A stretch of DNA of 23,065 nucleotides from an uncultured Planctomycetaceae bacterium (GTDB lineage: Bacteria; Planctomycetota; Phycisphaerae; UBA1845; UTPLA1), in the NCBI GenBank assembly GCA_938008425.1, contig CALLKH010000128.1, positions 1 to 23,065 on the forward strand, read 5' to 3'. The translations under genes and the position numbers were made by a program. Of this stretch, positions 16,643 through 23,065 are shown one piece after another (the stretch's first letter is position 1; each line of letters begins with the position of its first letter). The notes beneath the pieces are model-generated. The model did no database searches. It saw only the letters and a list, made by a program, of their open reading frames with translations, and had not been told where the DNA came from.

Positions 16643-17452
16643 ATGGCACTGGGAGTTCAACAATCCGGAGCGGATCGCGTCAGCCTCGCCGGCGGCCTGG
16701 AGACGACAAGTGCGGCGCGGCGACCACGACGCCGATTGACTCTGCGCCGCGTCGTGTTGTCGATTCTTCTGGTCCTCGGATTCGTGGTCGGCGCGTTGAC
16801 GTATTCCGTCCTGCGAACGCCCTCTTGGTTCGCGCCCCCGGTCATCGCCGATGAAGCCGCGCGGCAGCGCGTCCGGAACAATCTCGTCAACGCCGAACAA
16901 GCCTTCACGCAGAGCCTGCTTGCCGGCCGGCCGTTCGTTTACCACGTCTACCAGGACGATCTGAATCGCTGGCTCGCGATGCGAAAGGAAATCTACGCGC
17001 GGGTCGATGAGCTGGTGCCGAAGATAGTGGATGATCCGTTCATCGTCATCGAGCCGGACCGAATCATGCTCGCCGGCCGTGTGAAGAAGTCCGGCGCGGA
17101 TGCGGTTCTGTCGCTCGAGTTGGAAATGATCTTCGACCATGACGCCATCCTGCTCACCGCGAAGACAATCCGATGCGGCGTCGTTCCCATACCGATCGCG
17201 GCTGCTGACCTCAAACTGGATTTCTCGGTGGAGGCGGACCCTGGCGACATTTGGCCCGGCAGTCCGCTGGTTTCGGGCAGCCTGATCAAGGGACTCCGGG
17301 TCGGCTCCCGGGCGACCTGGCGAAACGGCGGCGTTCCGTATCGCGTCACCGGGTTGAAAGCGCAATCGGGCCGACTGGATCTTCACATCGAGCCGGAAGC
17401 CCGTCAGTCCAGTCGCCGAAACCACCACTGGTCCGACGACGACTCGGATTGA
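16643..17452 (+). CDS. Single-pass membrane protein of unknown function
   Basis: The start is uncertain. ATG 16643 gives 269 residues and GTG 16562 adds 27 more; neither has a clear Shine-Dalgarno sequence, and the extra codons have lower third-position GC than typical genes here. A very basic stretch (RRPRRRLTLRR) precedes one transmembrane helix (about residues 37-57, VVLSILLVLGFVVGALTYSVL), so by the positive-inside rule the C-terminal 210 residues should be outside the cytoplasm. That domain mixes helix (FTQSLLAGRPFVYHVYQDDLNRWLAMRKEI) and beta strands (IMLAGRVKKSGADAVLSLELEM). No family is recognised; the arrangement recalls small envelope ligand-binding proteins. Its last 49 bases overlap the 3' end of the opposite-strand phosphoesterase gene. 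Confidence 0.65.
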   Translation: MALGVQQSGADRVSLAGGLETTSAARRPRRRLTLRRVVLSILLVLGFVVGALTYSVLRTPSWFAPPVIADEAARQRVRNNLVNAEQAFTQSLLAGRPFVYHVYQDDLNRWLAMRKEIYARVDELVPKIVDDPFIVIEPDRIMLAGRVKKSGADAVLSLELEMIFDHDAILLTAKTIRCGVVPIPIAAADLKLDFSVEADPGDIWPGSPLVSGSLIKGLRVGSRATWRNGGVPYRVTGLKAQSGRLDLHIEPEARQSSRRNHHWSDDDSD

Positions 17453-17802
17453 CTCAGGCGCGCGGCGCCTCTGAGCCGCCGGCCGTCAAAGGTCAGCAAC
17501 CATTCCCCCGGGTTTTCACAACACTTGTCGCAAGTACCGGTGTCGTGCCGCGTGACGAATCCTCGATCGCCGGAGATCGGTCCTTCGTAGTCAAGGTAGA
17601 GCCGACGATGGTCGGCGATTCGAGTACACAGAATCCCCGCCGGGTCGACCGACTCGGGCGGCTGCGGGAGTTTCCACGTTGCCAGAGACGGGCCGTGCTC
17701 TATCAACAGGTCGTAATGATCGCCTGCCGGATGACGGTGAAAGAGCACGTTGAACGCGACAGTTTCGAGGGGCCGGTCATTTTCTGCCGATGCATTCTGC
17801 AT
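17404..17802 (-). CDS. Stand-alone LigD-type 3'-phosphoesterase domain protein
   Basis: Read from ATG 17802, giving 132 residues; an in-frame ATG at 17835 would add 11 basic residues. The sequence fits the DNA polymerase-ligase N-terminal phosphoesterase family (PF13298): VLFHRHPAGDHYDLLIEHG, then ATWKLPQPP, RIADHRRLYLDYEGPISGDRG and the HDTGTC strand. By family comparison His24, His29 and Asp31, with His65 before the YEG motif, match the metal/phosphate site of LigD PE domains. LigD PE removes 3'-phosphates and ribonucleotides at broken DNA ends during end joining. Here the domain stands alone without ligase or polymerase modules in the window. The C-terminal half has Cys pairs (TCDKCC). The 3' end overlaps the convergent membrane-protein gene by 49 bases. 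Confidence 0.8.
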   Translation of the reverse strand: MQNASAENDRPLETVAFNVLFHRHPAGDHYDLLIEHGPSLATWKLPQPPESVDPAGILCTRIADHRRLYLDYEGPISGDRGFVTRHDTGTCDKCCENPGEWLLTFDGRRLRGAARLSQSESSSDQWWFRRLD

Positions 17803-17846
17803 GTGAATTGTCCCGCCCCGGCGTCGTCGAGGCATGGGCCGCCGAC

Positions 17847-17875
17847 TTGTGAATGCGGTGCGTCGACAGTAGCAT
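17847..17875 (+). promoter_or_regulatory. Possible promoter of the TPR lipoprotein gene
   Basis: TTGTGA (17847-17852) and TAGCAT (17870-17875) are separated by 17 bases. The predicted start of transcription, about 17882, lies just upstream of the three candidate ATG codons. The boxes are imperfect. Confidence 0.35.
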
Positions 17876-17930
17876 TCCAGCCGGTGAGTGGGATTCTATC
17901 TCGATGTGGGCAAGAATGAACGGCTGCTGC

Positions 17931-18629
17931 ATGAACACCAGTCATCTCCGGGTTACAACGCTGACGTGTCTCGTCGCCAGTGTTTTTTACGTCGCGGGTT
18001 GCGGTGGCACTGCCTCCTTTGAAGAGATGATCCAGGAGGGCGAGCAGGAGCGCATGGCCGGCAACTATGCCGAGGCGCTCGGCATGTATCGCATGGCCTC
18101 GGACCGCGACCCCGAACGCCCGGAGCCGTCGTACCTGATCGGCAGCTGTTACATGTCGATGGCGGACAAGCAGTTCCGCGAAGATGATCTGGTCGGCGCA
18201 CTTCGATACTGCGACCGTGCGATCGCTTCTTTCGACGCCGCGATCTCGGCTTTTCCCGGATACAGCAAGGCGGTGCAGGGCAAGGCCGATGCGCTGAAGC
18301 TTCGCGGAAAACATCAGGCGGCGTTTGAAATCGCCCGATGGGTTGCGGCTAATTCCGCATTCGAGGCCAAGAAGCTCATCATCGAGGCGCAGCAGTACAG
18401 TTCCAGCGGCGATCTCGACAACGCGCAGCTCTGCCTCAAGAAGGCGGTCGCTGTGGATGAGAACAATGCGGTCGCTCACGCAGAGATGGGCCGATTTTAT
18501 CTGCGGCTGGACAATCGGGACGCCGCCATCAGCAGCCTTCGCCGTGCCTACCAGCTCAATCCCGGAATTCCCGGCGTGTTCGAGGCGCTGCTCGATCTCG
18601 GCGCCGTGACGCCTGATATGCGGCGCTAG
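17931..18629 (+). CDS. TPR-repeat lipoprotein
   Basis: ATG 17931 gives a compact lipoprotein signal peptide (MNTSHLRV, hydrophobic core, lipobox YVAGC with Cys24). In-frame ATGs at 17916 and 17904 are possible alternatives, and none has a strong ribosome binding site. The mature protein, about 209 residues, is made of TPR-like helical pairs: AGNYAEALGMYRMASDRDPE, LVGALRYCDRAIASFDAAIS, SGDLDNAQLCLKKAVAVDEN and LDNRDAAISSLRRAYQLNPG. TPR lipoproteins act as protein-interaction scaffolds on the periplasmic side of a membrane; the partner is unknown. It is transcribed divergently from the phosphoesterase gene, from a 128-base gap. Confidence 0.85.
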   Translation: MNTSHLRVTTLTCLVASVFYVAGCGGTASFEEMIQEGEQERMAGNYAEALGMYRMASDRDPERPEPSYLIGSCYMSMADKQFREDDLVGALRYCDRAIASFDAAISAFPGYSKAVQGKADALKLRGKHQAAFEIARWVAANSAFEAKKLIIEAQQYSSSGDLDNAQLCLKKAVAVDENNAVAHAEMGRFYLRLDNRDAAISSLRRAYQLNPGIPGVFEALLDLGAVTPDMRR

Positions 18630-18673
18630 CCGGAGCCAATAGCGACGGCGCGGCGGTCAGGGCCGGCGGCCGC

Positions 18674-18682
18674 TGCTAGAAT
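18674..18682 (+). promoter_or_regulatory. Extended -10 promoter element before the AMMECR1 gene
   Basis: TGC-TAGAAT matches an extended -10 element (TGn plus a hexamer with five of six matches). No good -35 is visible. Transcription would start near 18689, so the upstream in-frame ATG at 18688 would lie at the transcript end; this supports ATG 18721. Confidence 0.4.
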
Positions 18683-18710
18683 CTTCCATGTCCACTTCAC
18701 GCCCGCCATT

Positions 18711-18714
18711 GGAG
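18711..18714 (+). promoter_or_regulatory. RBS deciding ATG start at 18721
   Basis: GGAG with 6 bases of spacing precedes ATG 18721. The earlier ATG at 18688 has no comparable site. Confidence 0.5.
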
Positions 18715-18720
18715 ACTGCC

Positions 18721-19269
18721 ATGGCGCAGTTGGACGAGGCGACGGGGCGGCGGCTGATCTCATTTGCACGCGCGGCCATCGAACGCCACATTCTCGGTGA
18801 TTCCACACGTAATGACGCGGATCCCTGGCCGACGCTTCCGAAATGCGGCGTCTTTGTGACACTGCGCCGGCACGGGGTCCTTCGCGGTTGCATTGGGACG
18901 TTTTCAGACTCGGATGACCTGCTGAAGACCGTCGCCGAGATCGCGGTCGGCGCCACACGCGATCCGCGATTCCAGTCCACGCCGATTTCGGCGAGCGAAT
19001 TGCCTGAAATTCGAATTGAACTTTCGGTGCTTTCGGAACGTGAACGCATCGAGGATCCCCTCGATTTCGAACTCGGCAGGCACGGGGTTTACATCAAGAA
19101 CGGTTATGCCGTGGGTTGCTTCCTGCCGGGTGTCGGGCAGGATCTCGGGTGGACCCGGGAACAGTTTCTCTCCGAGCTGTGCCGGCAGAAGGCGGGACTT
19201 TCTCCGGACGCGTGGCAGGATCCGAAGACGGAAGTCTACGTTTTCACCGTTCAGAAGATCCAGGAATAG
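18721..19269 (+). CDS. AMMECR1-domain protein (AmmeMemoRadiSam system protein A family)
   Basis: ATG 18721 with GGAG upstream gives 182 residues, beginning LDEATGRRLISFARAAIE as in typical family members. The hallmark motif LRGCIG lies inside GVFVTLRRHGVLRGCIGTF. Other conserved blocks are AVGATRDPRFQ, ELPEIRIELSVLS, GRHGVYIKNGYAVGCFLPGV and the C-terminal VYVFTVQKIQE. Many bacterial and archaeal AMMECR1 proteins are encoded with a Memo-like protein and a radical SAM enzyme; neither partner is in this window. The biochemical role of the family is not settled. The gene runs convergently with the sigma-54 activator gene, with only 21 bases between the stops. Confidence 0.92.
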   Translation: MAQLDEATGRRLISFARAAIERHILGDSTRNDADPWPTLPKCGVFVTLRRHGVLRGCIGTFSDSDDLLKTVAEIAVGATRDPRFQSTPISASELPEIRIELSVLSERERIEDPLDFELGRHGVYIKNGYAVGCFLPGVGQDLGWTREQFLSELCRQKAGLSPDAWQDPKTEVYVFTVQKIQE

Positions 19270-19290
19270 CGCGGCCGCCGGCGAACTGAA

Positions 19291-20796
19291 TCACCCGCCT
19301 TTTTCAATTTCGTATTTCTTGACGCGATAGCGCAGATTGTCACGGCTGATGCCGAGGGCGCGGGCCGCCTTGGACTGGTTCCAGTTGTTCTCACGCAGCG
19401 CCTTGAGGATGAGCGCCTTCTCGTATCCCCAGAGCGAGGATTCGGACTTCGCATCCTTGGGCGCGTCCTCTCCCGCGATTTCCCTCGGGAGATGAACGGC
19501 CGACATCGCCCCTCCGTCGGCGAGAAGCACCGCCCGCTCGATGATATTCTGCAATTCGCGAATGTTCCCAGGCCACTTGTAACCCGCCAGGAGTGCCATG
19601 GCTTCGTCGCTAACGCTGGGCCTCGGGCAGCCCAGTTCCGTGGCCGAGATGTTCACGAAGTGGTCGACAAGCTGCGGAATGTCCTCGCGGCGCTGTCGCA
19701 GCGGCGGAAGGTGAATGGGAAAGACATTCAGACGGTAATAGAGATCCTCGCGAAATTCGCCTTTTTCCATGGCGGCATGCAGGTCGCGATTGGTCGCGGC
19801 GATGATGCGCACGTCGGTGGCGATGGTTCGTGTGCCGCCGACGCGAACGAATTCCTTCTCCTGGAGCACGCGAAGCAGCTTCACCTGCGTGCTCTGGGAG
19901 ATGTCGCCGATTTCGTCGAGAAACAGTGAGCCGCCGTCGGCCATCTCGAAGCGGCCCATCTTTTCGGCGACGGCGCCGGTGAACGCGCCCTTGACGTGAC
20001 CGAAGAGTTCACTCTCCAGCAGCGTCTCGGGCAGGGCGGCGCAGTTGATCGCGATGAAGGCGCGCTCGCTGCGCGGGCTGGCGCTGTGAATCGCCCGTGC
20101 GGTGACTTCCTTGCCGGTGCCGGTTTCGCCGAGCAGGAGAACCGTCGCGTTGCTGCCCGCGACGCGGTTGACCATGTCGAGCACCTGCCGAAGCGCCGAT
20201 GAGGCGCCGATGATGGGGGTGCGGACACGCAGCGTCTCGCGCAGGCCGCGATTCTCGCGAACGACCGTCTCGTGCTCCGCCGCGTTGTGCGCGCCGGCGG
20301 CCGCGAGATTCGCGAAGATCTGAAGGAGTGTCAGGTCGTCGTCATCGTAGGATCCGCCGCCGATCTTGTTCAGAACTTCGACGACGCCGATCACGTCGCC
20401 TTTCCAGATGAGGGGCGCCGCGATCAGGCCGCGGGTCTGAAAACTGCTTTTGGCGTCGATGCCCCGGAAGAAGTCGTTGCTCTGATGAACATCCGGCACG
20501 ATGATCGGCTTGCCGGAGGTCTGGACCCGACCGGCGATGCCGAGATTCGCGTCGAACTCCTCGCCGATGAGCGAGGGGCCGCGATCCCCGACCGCCGCCA
20601 TGAACACGAGCTTGTTGCGACGGCGATCCAGCATCAGGAGGCTTGACGCCTCCGACCGGAGCACGGCCGCCGAGGTGTGGGCAATTGCCTGAAGCACTTC
20701 GGAGAGATTCAGCGACGCGTTGATGGCCGCCGAGGCCTCCATGAGGGCTGTGGCAGTCCGGGGGGGCAGTCCACGATAGGTGTTGAGTTCGGCCAC
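19291..20796 (-). CDS. Sigma-54-dependent activator with N-terminal GAF domain
   Basis: The start is GTG 20796, with AGGA on the minus strand 5 bases before it. The protein is 501 residues. A GAF domain (about 30-170, ending IGVVEVLNKIGGG) should sense a small molecule or signal. The AAA+ domain follows with Walker A GETGTGKE (223-230), the sigma-54 contact loop GAFTGA (270-275), Walker B GGSLFLDE (to residue 295) and arginine-finger region REDLYYRLNVFPI. The C-terminal Fis-type helix-turn-helix (about 455-500) reads NWNQSKAARALGISRDNLRYR. All residues for ATP-driven opening of sigma-54 RNA polymerase appear present. No canonical -24/-12 promoter was found in the window, so targets probably lie elsewhere. 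The upstream region is shared with the divergent sigma factor gene. Confidence 0.95.
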   Translation of the reverse strand: MAELNTYRGLPPRTATALMEASAAINASLNLSEVLQAIAHTSAAVLRSEASSLLMLDRRRNKLVFMAAVGDRGPSLIGEEFDANLGIAGRVQTSGKPIIVPDVHQSNDFFRGIDAKSSFQTRGLIAAPLIWKGDVIGVVEVLNKIGGGSYDDDDLTLLQIFANLAAAGAHNAAEHETVVRENRGLRETLRVRTPIIGASSALRQVLDMVNRVAGSNATVLLLGETGTGKEVTARAIHSASPRSERAFIAINCAALPETLLESELFGHVKGAFTGAVAEKMGRFEMADGGSLFLDEIGDISQSTQVKLLRVLQEKEFVRVGGTRTIATDVRIIAATNRDLHAAMEKGEFREDLYYRLNVFPIHLPPLRQRREDIPQLVDHFVNISATELGCPRPSVSDEAMALLAGYKWPGNIRELQNIIERAVLLADGGAMSAVHLPREIAGEDAPKDAKSESSLWGYEKALILKALRENNWNQSKAARALGISRDNLRYRVKKYEIEKGG

Positions 20797-20943
20797 GTTG
20801 ATCCTGACCAGGAAGTCGCTCGAACGTTAGTAGTTTGGTGGGTGCAATTCCCCACTGAACGGTTCGAGAACGGGTGCCGTGGGGCTTCGATCGCGGATTT
20901 TCGAAGGGAGTTCCGACGCTAACCCTTTTGCACAACAATAGTT

Positions 20944-20972
20944 TTGACCCACTGGGGTGTCAAGGGTAAATT
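20944..20972 (+). promoter_or_regulatory. Strong sigma-70-like promoter before the ECF sigma gene
   Basis: TTGACC (20944-20949) and TAAATT (20967-20972) are separated by exactly 17 bases. Transcription would begin near 20979, about 80 bases before GTG 21060. It differs from typical ECF-recognised promoters, suggesting the sigma gene is read by the housekeeping polymerase. Confidence 0.6.
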
Positions 20973-20979
20973 GCCCCAG
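20944..20979. repeat. Overlapping dyads within the sigma-gene promoter
   Basis: Two inverted repeats interlock over the promoter: TTGAC (20944-20948) with GTCAA (20959-20963), and CTGGGG (20952-20957) with CCCCAG (20974-20979). A protein bound at either would cover the -35 box, spacer or -10 box, so this is a candidate operator. The arms are only 5-6 bases, so chance is possible. Confidence 0.35.
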
Positions 20980-21047
20980 CACCGATATCCGAGCCTGAAT
21001 CCGGGGGCGGATTCAGCGAACCATCGGGAATCGGGCCGCGTAGATTC

Positions 21048-21053
21048 GAGAGG
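21048..21053 (+). promoter_or_regulatory. RBS deciding GTG start at 21060
   Basis: GAGAGG lies 6 bases before GTG 21060. It touches the alternative TTG at 21054 directly, which makes that codon an unlikely start. Confidence 0.5.
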
Positions 21054-21059
21054 TTGAGT

Positions 21060-21695
21060 GTGGAAAGGCGACATGCGTCCGAGGATCAGCTCACCGACGA
21101 GCGGTTGCTCGAAGCGTTCCTGGCGGGCGATGAACCCGCCTTTCGGACGCTCGTGACGCGCTACGCCGATGATCTTCTCCTTTTCGTCGCCCGGTTTGTT
21201 CGCAACAGTGCGGCCGCCGAGGACATCGTTCAGGAGACGTTCATCCAGGTTCACCAGTCGGCGGGGGGGTTTGATCCCTCGCGACGGTTCCGGCCGTGGC
21301 TGTTCACGATCGCGGCGAACAAGGCCCGCGATCATCTTCGCGGCCGGACGCGTAAGAAAGAAGTACCGCTCTCGCTGGGCGGCGGATCGTCGGACGGTGG
21401 TGAACAGATCAGCTATCTGGACTTCACCGCGGACGACGGCGCATCGCCGGACGCGGCCATGGAGGCGGATGAGCAGAAACAGATCGTGCAGGCGGTGATT
21501 TCCCGAATGCCCGATCATCTGAGGGAAGTGCTGGTGCTCGGCTACTATCAGCGATGCCCCTACAAGGAAATCGCTGAGATCGTCGGCATCCCGCTCGGGA
21601 CGGTGAAGAGCCGTCTGCACTCGGCGGTGTCGCATTTCGCCGAGGCCTACAAGCGGGAAATCGACCGCCGCGGACGGAATCACGCAAGAACGTGA
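21060..21695 (+). CDS. ECF-type RNA polymerase sigma factor
   Basis: A 211-residue sigma-70 family protein read from GTG 21060. Region 2 spans about 28-98, with TLVTRYADDLLLFVARFVRN, AAEDIVQETFIQV and RFRPWLFTIAANKARDHLRG. An acidic linker (about 110-140) separates it from region 4 at about 144-200, where LREVLVLGYYQRCPYKEIAE and GIPLGTVKSRLHSAVSHF form the -35-binding helix-turn-helix. Regions 1.1, 1.2 and 3 are missing, as in ECF sigma factors. It is followed after 70 bases by a probable anti-sigma gene and preceded by a strong promoter. The signal and regulon are unknown. Confidence 0.93.
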   Translation: MERRHASEDQLTDERLLEAFLAGDEPAFRTLVTRYADDLLLFVARFVRNSAAAEDIVQETFIQVHQSAGGFDPSRRFRPWLFTIAANKARDHLRGRTRKKEVPLSLGGGSSDGGEQISYLDFTADDGASPDAAMEADEQKQIVQAVISRMPDHLREVLVLGYYQRCPYKEIAEIVGIPLGTVKSRLHSAVSHFAEAYKREIDRRGRNHART

Positions 21696-21765
21696 GACCC
21701 ACGCGGAATGGTGGTGGGAAAAAGGGTGTCACTGGGGATCGAGTCCGGGAAGCGTATTGGGGACT

Positions 21766-22782
21766 ATGACTGACTTGAATCAGAATTCTGAATTTCAATC
21801 CGATCTCTTGGGCTATCGTCTCGGCCTGATGGACGAGTCGGAACGATCGGCGTTTGTCGAGCGGGCCGGCGGAGAGGCAGCCCTGGCGTCGATGTGTCGC
21901 CGTCTTGACAGCATTCTTTCACCGCTCGCGTCGGACAAGGTCGACGCCGCGCCCGCCGACTTCGTGGATCGAATCATGTCGGCAGTGGAGGCCTCGAACG
22001 GGGTGCTTCCGTTCCCGAAGGGCGCGCTGGCAACGCCGCCGGGCCAGCCGATTGTGACCGGCGGGGGCTCACTGTTTTCCATGCGTGAGCTGTCGGGGAT
22101 CGCCGCGGCGATCCTGATGTTCGTCGGTGTTTTTGTTCCGGGTTATTACTCGGCGCGCCAGGCGGCGCAGAAGGCGGCCTGCGCGAACAACCTTCGGGCG
22201 GTCGGCAACGGTGTGGTTGCCTATGCACATGCCAATGAGAATCGACTGCCGTTCGCCGGTTTTGTGCCGGCCGAGGCGAAGTGGGCGGCGACCAATCCGG
22301 ATTTCGATGGTGATGCCGTTCGCAACTCGCGGCATCCGTATCAGCTTGTGAAGGGTCAATTCGTTCAGCCGGATGCGTTTGTCTGTCCGGGAAATGCGAC
22401 AGACTTTGCGTTCCAGACCGACTCGCCCGGTCAGTTTGACGACTTCGCCCATCCCCAGAACATCAGTTACGCCACGAATCTCTTCACCCGACCGTTCAGC
22501 CTCGATAACGAATTCGTTGAGACGATGCCCATCGCCGCCGGCATGACGCCGCTTGTCGATCAGAACCGCCTGCTGCGTCCCAGCGGTGCGGCGATTCCGA
22601 ATTCATGGAACCACGGCAAGGCGACCGGCCAGAACGTTCTTCGGGCGAACATCAGCGTTCAGTTCTTCAAGACGCCGAACTGCGGCCCGAACAATGATGA
22701 CATTTATCGCGTGCGCGGCGTGACGACCTACGACGGTTCCGAGCGGCCGCGCGGCCCCGAGGATTGCTTCCTCGTGCCGTGA
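21766..22782 (+). CDS. Probable zinc-less anti-sigma factor fused to a pseudopilin/DUF1559-like extracytoplasmic domain
   Basis: ATG 21766 gives 338 residues; an in-frame TTG at 21757 is weaker. The cytoplasmic part (1-107) starts DLLGYRLGLMDESERSAFVE and continues RRLDSILSPL and APADFVDRIMSAVE, like zinc-less planctomycete anti-sigma domains; there is no HxxxCxxC motif. One membrane helix (about 109-127) follows. Right after it, SARQAAQKAACANNLRAVGN and YAHANENRLPF closely resemble the post-helix region of pseudopilin/DUF1559 proteins. The C-terminal block (NHG..NVLRANISVQF) looks like a degenerate form of the H-X9-DG motif of that family. There is no N-terminal prepilin cleavage site, so it should not be processed as a pilin. 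By position after the ECF sigma gene it is the likely cognate anti-sigma factor, with the periplasmic domain as sensor; this is inferred. Confidence 0.75.
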   Translation: MTDLNQNSEFQSDLLGYRLGLMDESERSAFVERAGGEAALASMCRRLDSILSPLASDKVDAAPADFVDRIMSAVEASNGVLPFPKGALATPPGQPIVTGGGSLFSMRELSGIAAAILMFVGVFVPGYYSARQAAQKAACANNLRAVGNGVVAYAHANENRLPFAGFVPAEAKWAATNPDFDGDAVRNSRHPYQLVKGQFVQPDAFVCPGNATDFAFQTDSPGQFDDFAHPQNISYATNLFTRPFSLDNEFVETMPIAAGMTPLVDQNRLLRPSGAAIPNSWNHGKATGQNVLRANISVQFFKTPNCGPNNDDIYRVRGVTTYDGSERPRGPEDCFLVP

Positions 22783-22841
22783 TGGCGTGCGGTTCTCGTC
22801 GGCCAGGCGAGATGATTCAAAACGGTAGCGGTACCTCCTTT

Positions 22842-22882
22842 TCAAGCCCGGAGACCCATGGTCTTCGGGCTTGACCGTTTTT
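22842..22882 (+). terminator. Intrinsic terminator after the sigma/anti-sigma unit
   Basis: A 15-pair stem (22842-22856 with 22860-22874, one G-U pair) closes a 3-base CAT loop and is followed, after CCG, by TTTTT at 22878-22882. An outer arm, AAAACGG at 22819-22825, can also pair with CCGTTTT at 22875-22881, so a second, competing or nested fold is possible. It lies 60 bases after the anti-sigma stop and before the macro-domain gene. Confidence 0.8.
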
Positions 22883-22906
22883 CGGTCCGCAAGGATAAAC
22901 ACCATC

Positions 22907-23065
22907 ATGAGTCGAGAGACCTGGAAGCGAATGCACCTGGTCGAAGGCGACATCACGCGGCAGAACTGCGACGCCATCGTGAATGCCGCCAACTCGACCC
23001 TGCTGGGCGGCGAGGGCGTCGATGGCGCGATACATCGCGCGGCCGGTCCGGCGTTGCTCGCGGAG
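22907..23065 (+). CDS. Macro-domain protein, YmdB-like O-acetyl-ADP-ribose deacetylase (3' partial)
   Basis: The start is ATG 22907, with AAGGAT about 11 bases upstream; the gene runs off the right edge after 53 codons. The visible part matches the macro-domain N-terminus: LVEGDITRQNCDAIVNAANSTLLGGEGVDGAIHRAAGPALL, seen here as motifs VEGDIT, IVNAAN, GVDGAIH and RAAGPALL. These bind ADP-ribose; the NAAN Asn and the GVDGAIH loop are the core of the YmdB-type site. The usual GGGGVD loop reads GGEGVD. The enzyme would remove acetyl or ADP-ribosyl groups. It follows a terminator, so it is probably transcribed separately. Confidence 0.88.
   Translation, partial: MSRETWKRMHLVEGDITRQNCDAIVNAANSTLLGGEGVDGAIHRAAGPALLAE

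Noticed and set aside
20919..21683. Minus-strand open frame of 254 codons
   Set aside because: Antisense to the clear ECF sigma factor gene and its promoter.

Overview
The window is high-GC DNA with dense, co-oriented genes. It most likely comes from a planctomycete, perhaps of the Phycisphaerae type. This is inferred from gene content: a VWA/glutamine-amidotransferase-like membrane protein followed by a DUF4175-like protein, an NPCBM-domain protein, a stand-alone LigD-type phosphoesterase, a zinc-less anti-sigma domain fused to a DUF1559/pseudopilin-like module, and recurring T-T-Q-P linkers in exported proteins. There is no rRNA, so the assignment rests on these hallmarks alone. No tRNA, rRNA, CRISPR array or insertion sequence was seen.

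Bases 1-12895 (+) hold one long, tightly packed run of eight genes, the first cut by the window edge. Four encode large envelope proteins: a VWA protein with a GATase-like fold, a DUF4175-like membrane protein, a secreted coiled-coil protein and a TPR-like protein. They recall Bat/MoxR-VWA clusters. A secreted protein with four Sm-like beta repeats and a C-terminal NPCBM domain follows. The run ends with three consecutive HtrA-like trypsin-fold/PDZ proteins. Only the first keeps the His/Asp/Ser triad; in the other two every catalytic residue is replaced. Four of the seven junctions are 4-base GTGA/ATGA stop-start overlaps, implying translational coupling. All these products are predicted to be exported or membrane-anchored, so the run looks like one envelope-located assembly.

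Bases 12916-16456 (-) hold a second operon: an exported protein of unknown function, then an ABC ATPase and a polytopic ABC permease that overlap by 4 bases. A good sigma-70-type promoter lies upstream, at 16427-16456. Bases 16643-19269 hold small independent genes: a membrane-anchored protein, a LigD 3'-phosphoesterase-domain protein whose 3' end overlaps it tail to tail, a TPR lipoprotein, and an AMMECR1-domain protein.

Bases 19291-22782 hold regulators. A GAF/AAA+/Fis sigma-54 activator (-) is divergent from an ECF sigma factor (+). The sigma gene is followed by a probable anti-sigma factor whose periplasmic part looks like a pseudopilin/DUF1559 module. A strong promoter containing dyads lies in front of the sigma gene. 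A long intrinsic terminator (22842-22882) ends this unit, and the start of a macro-domain (YmdB-like) gene runs off the right edge.
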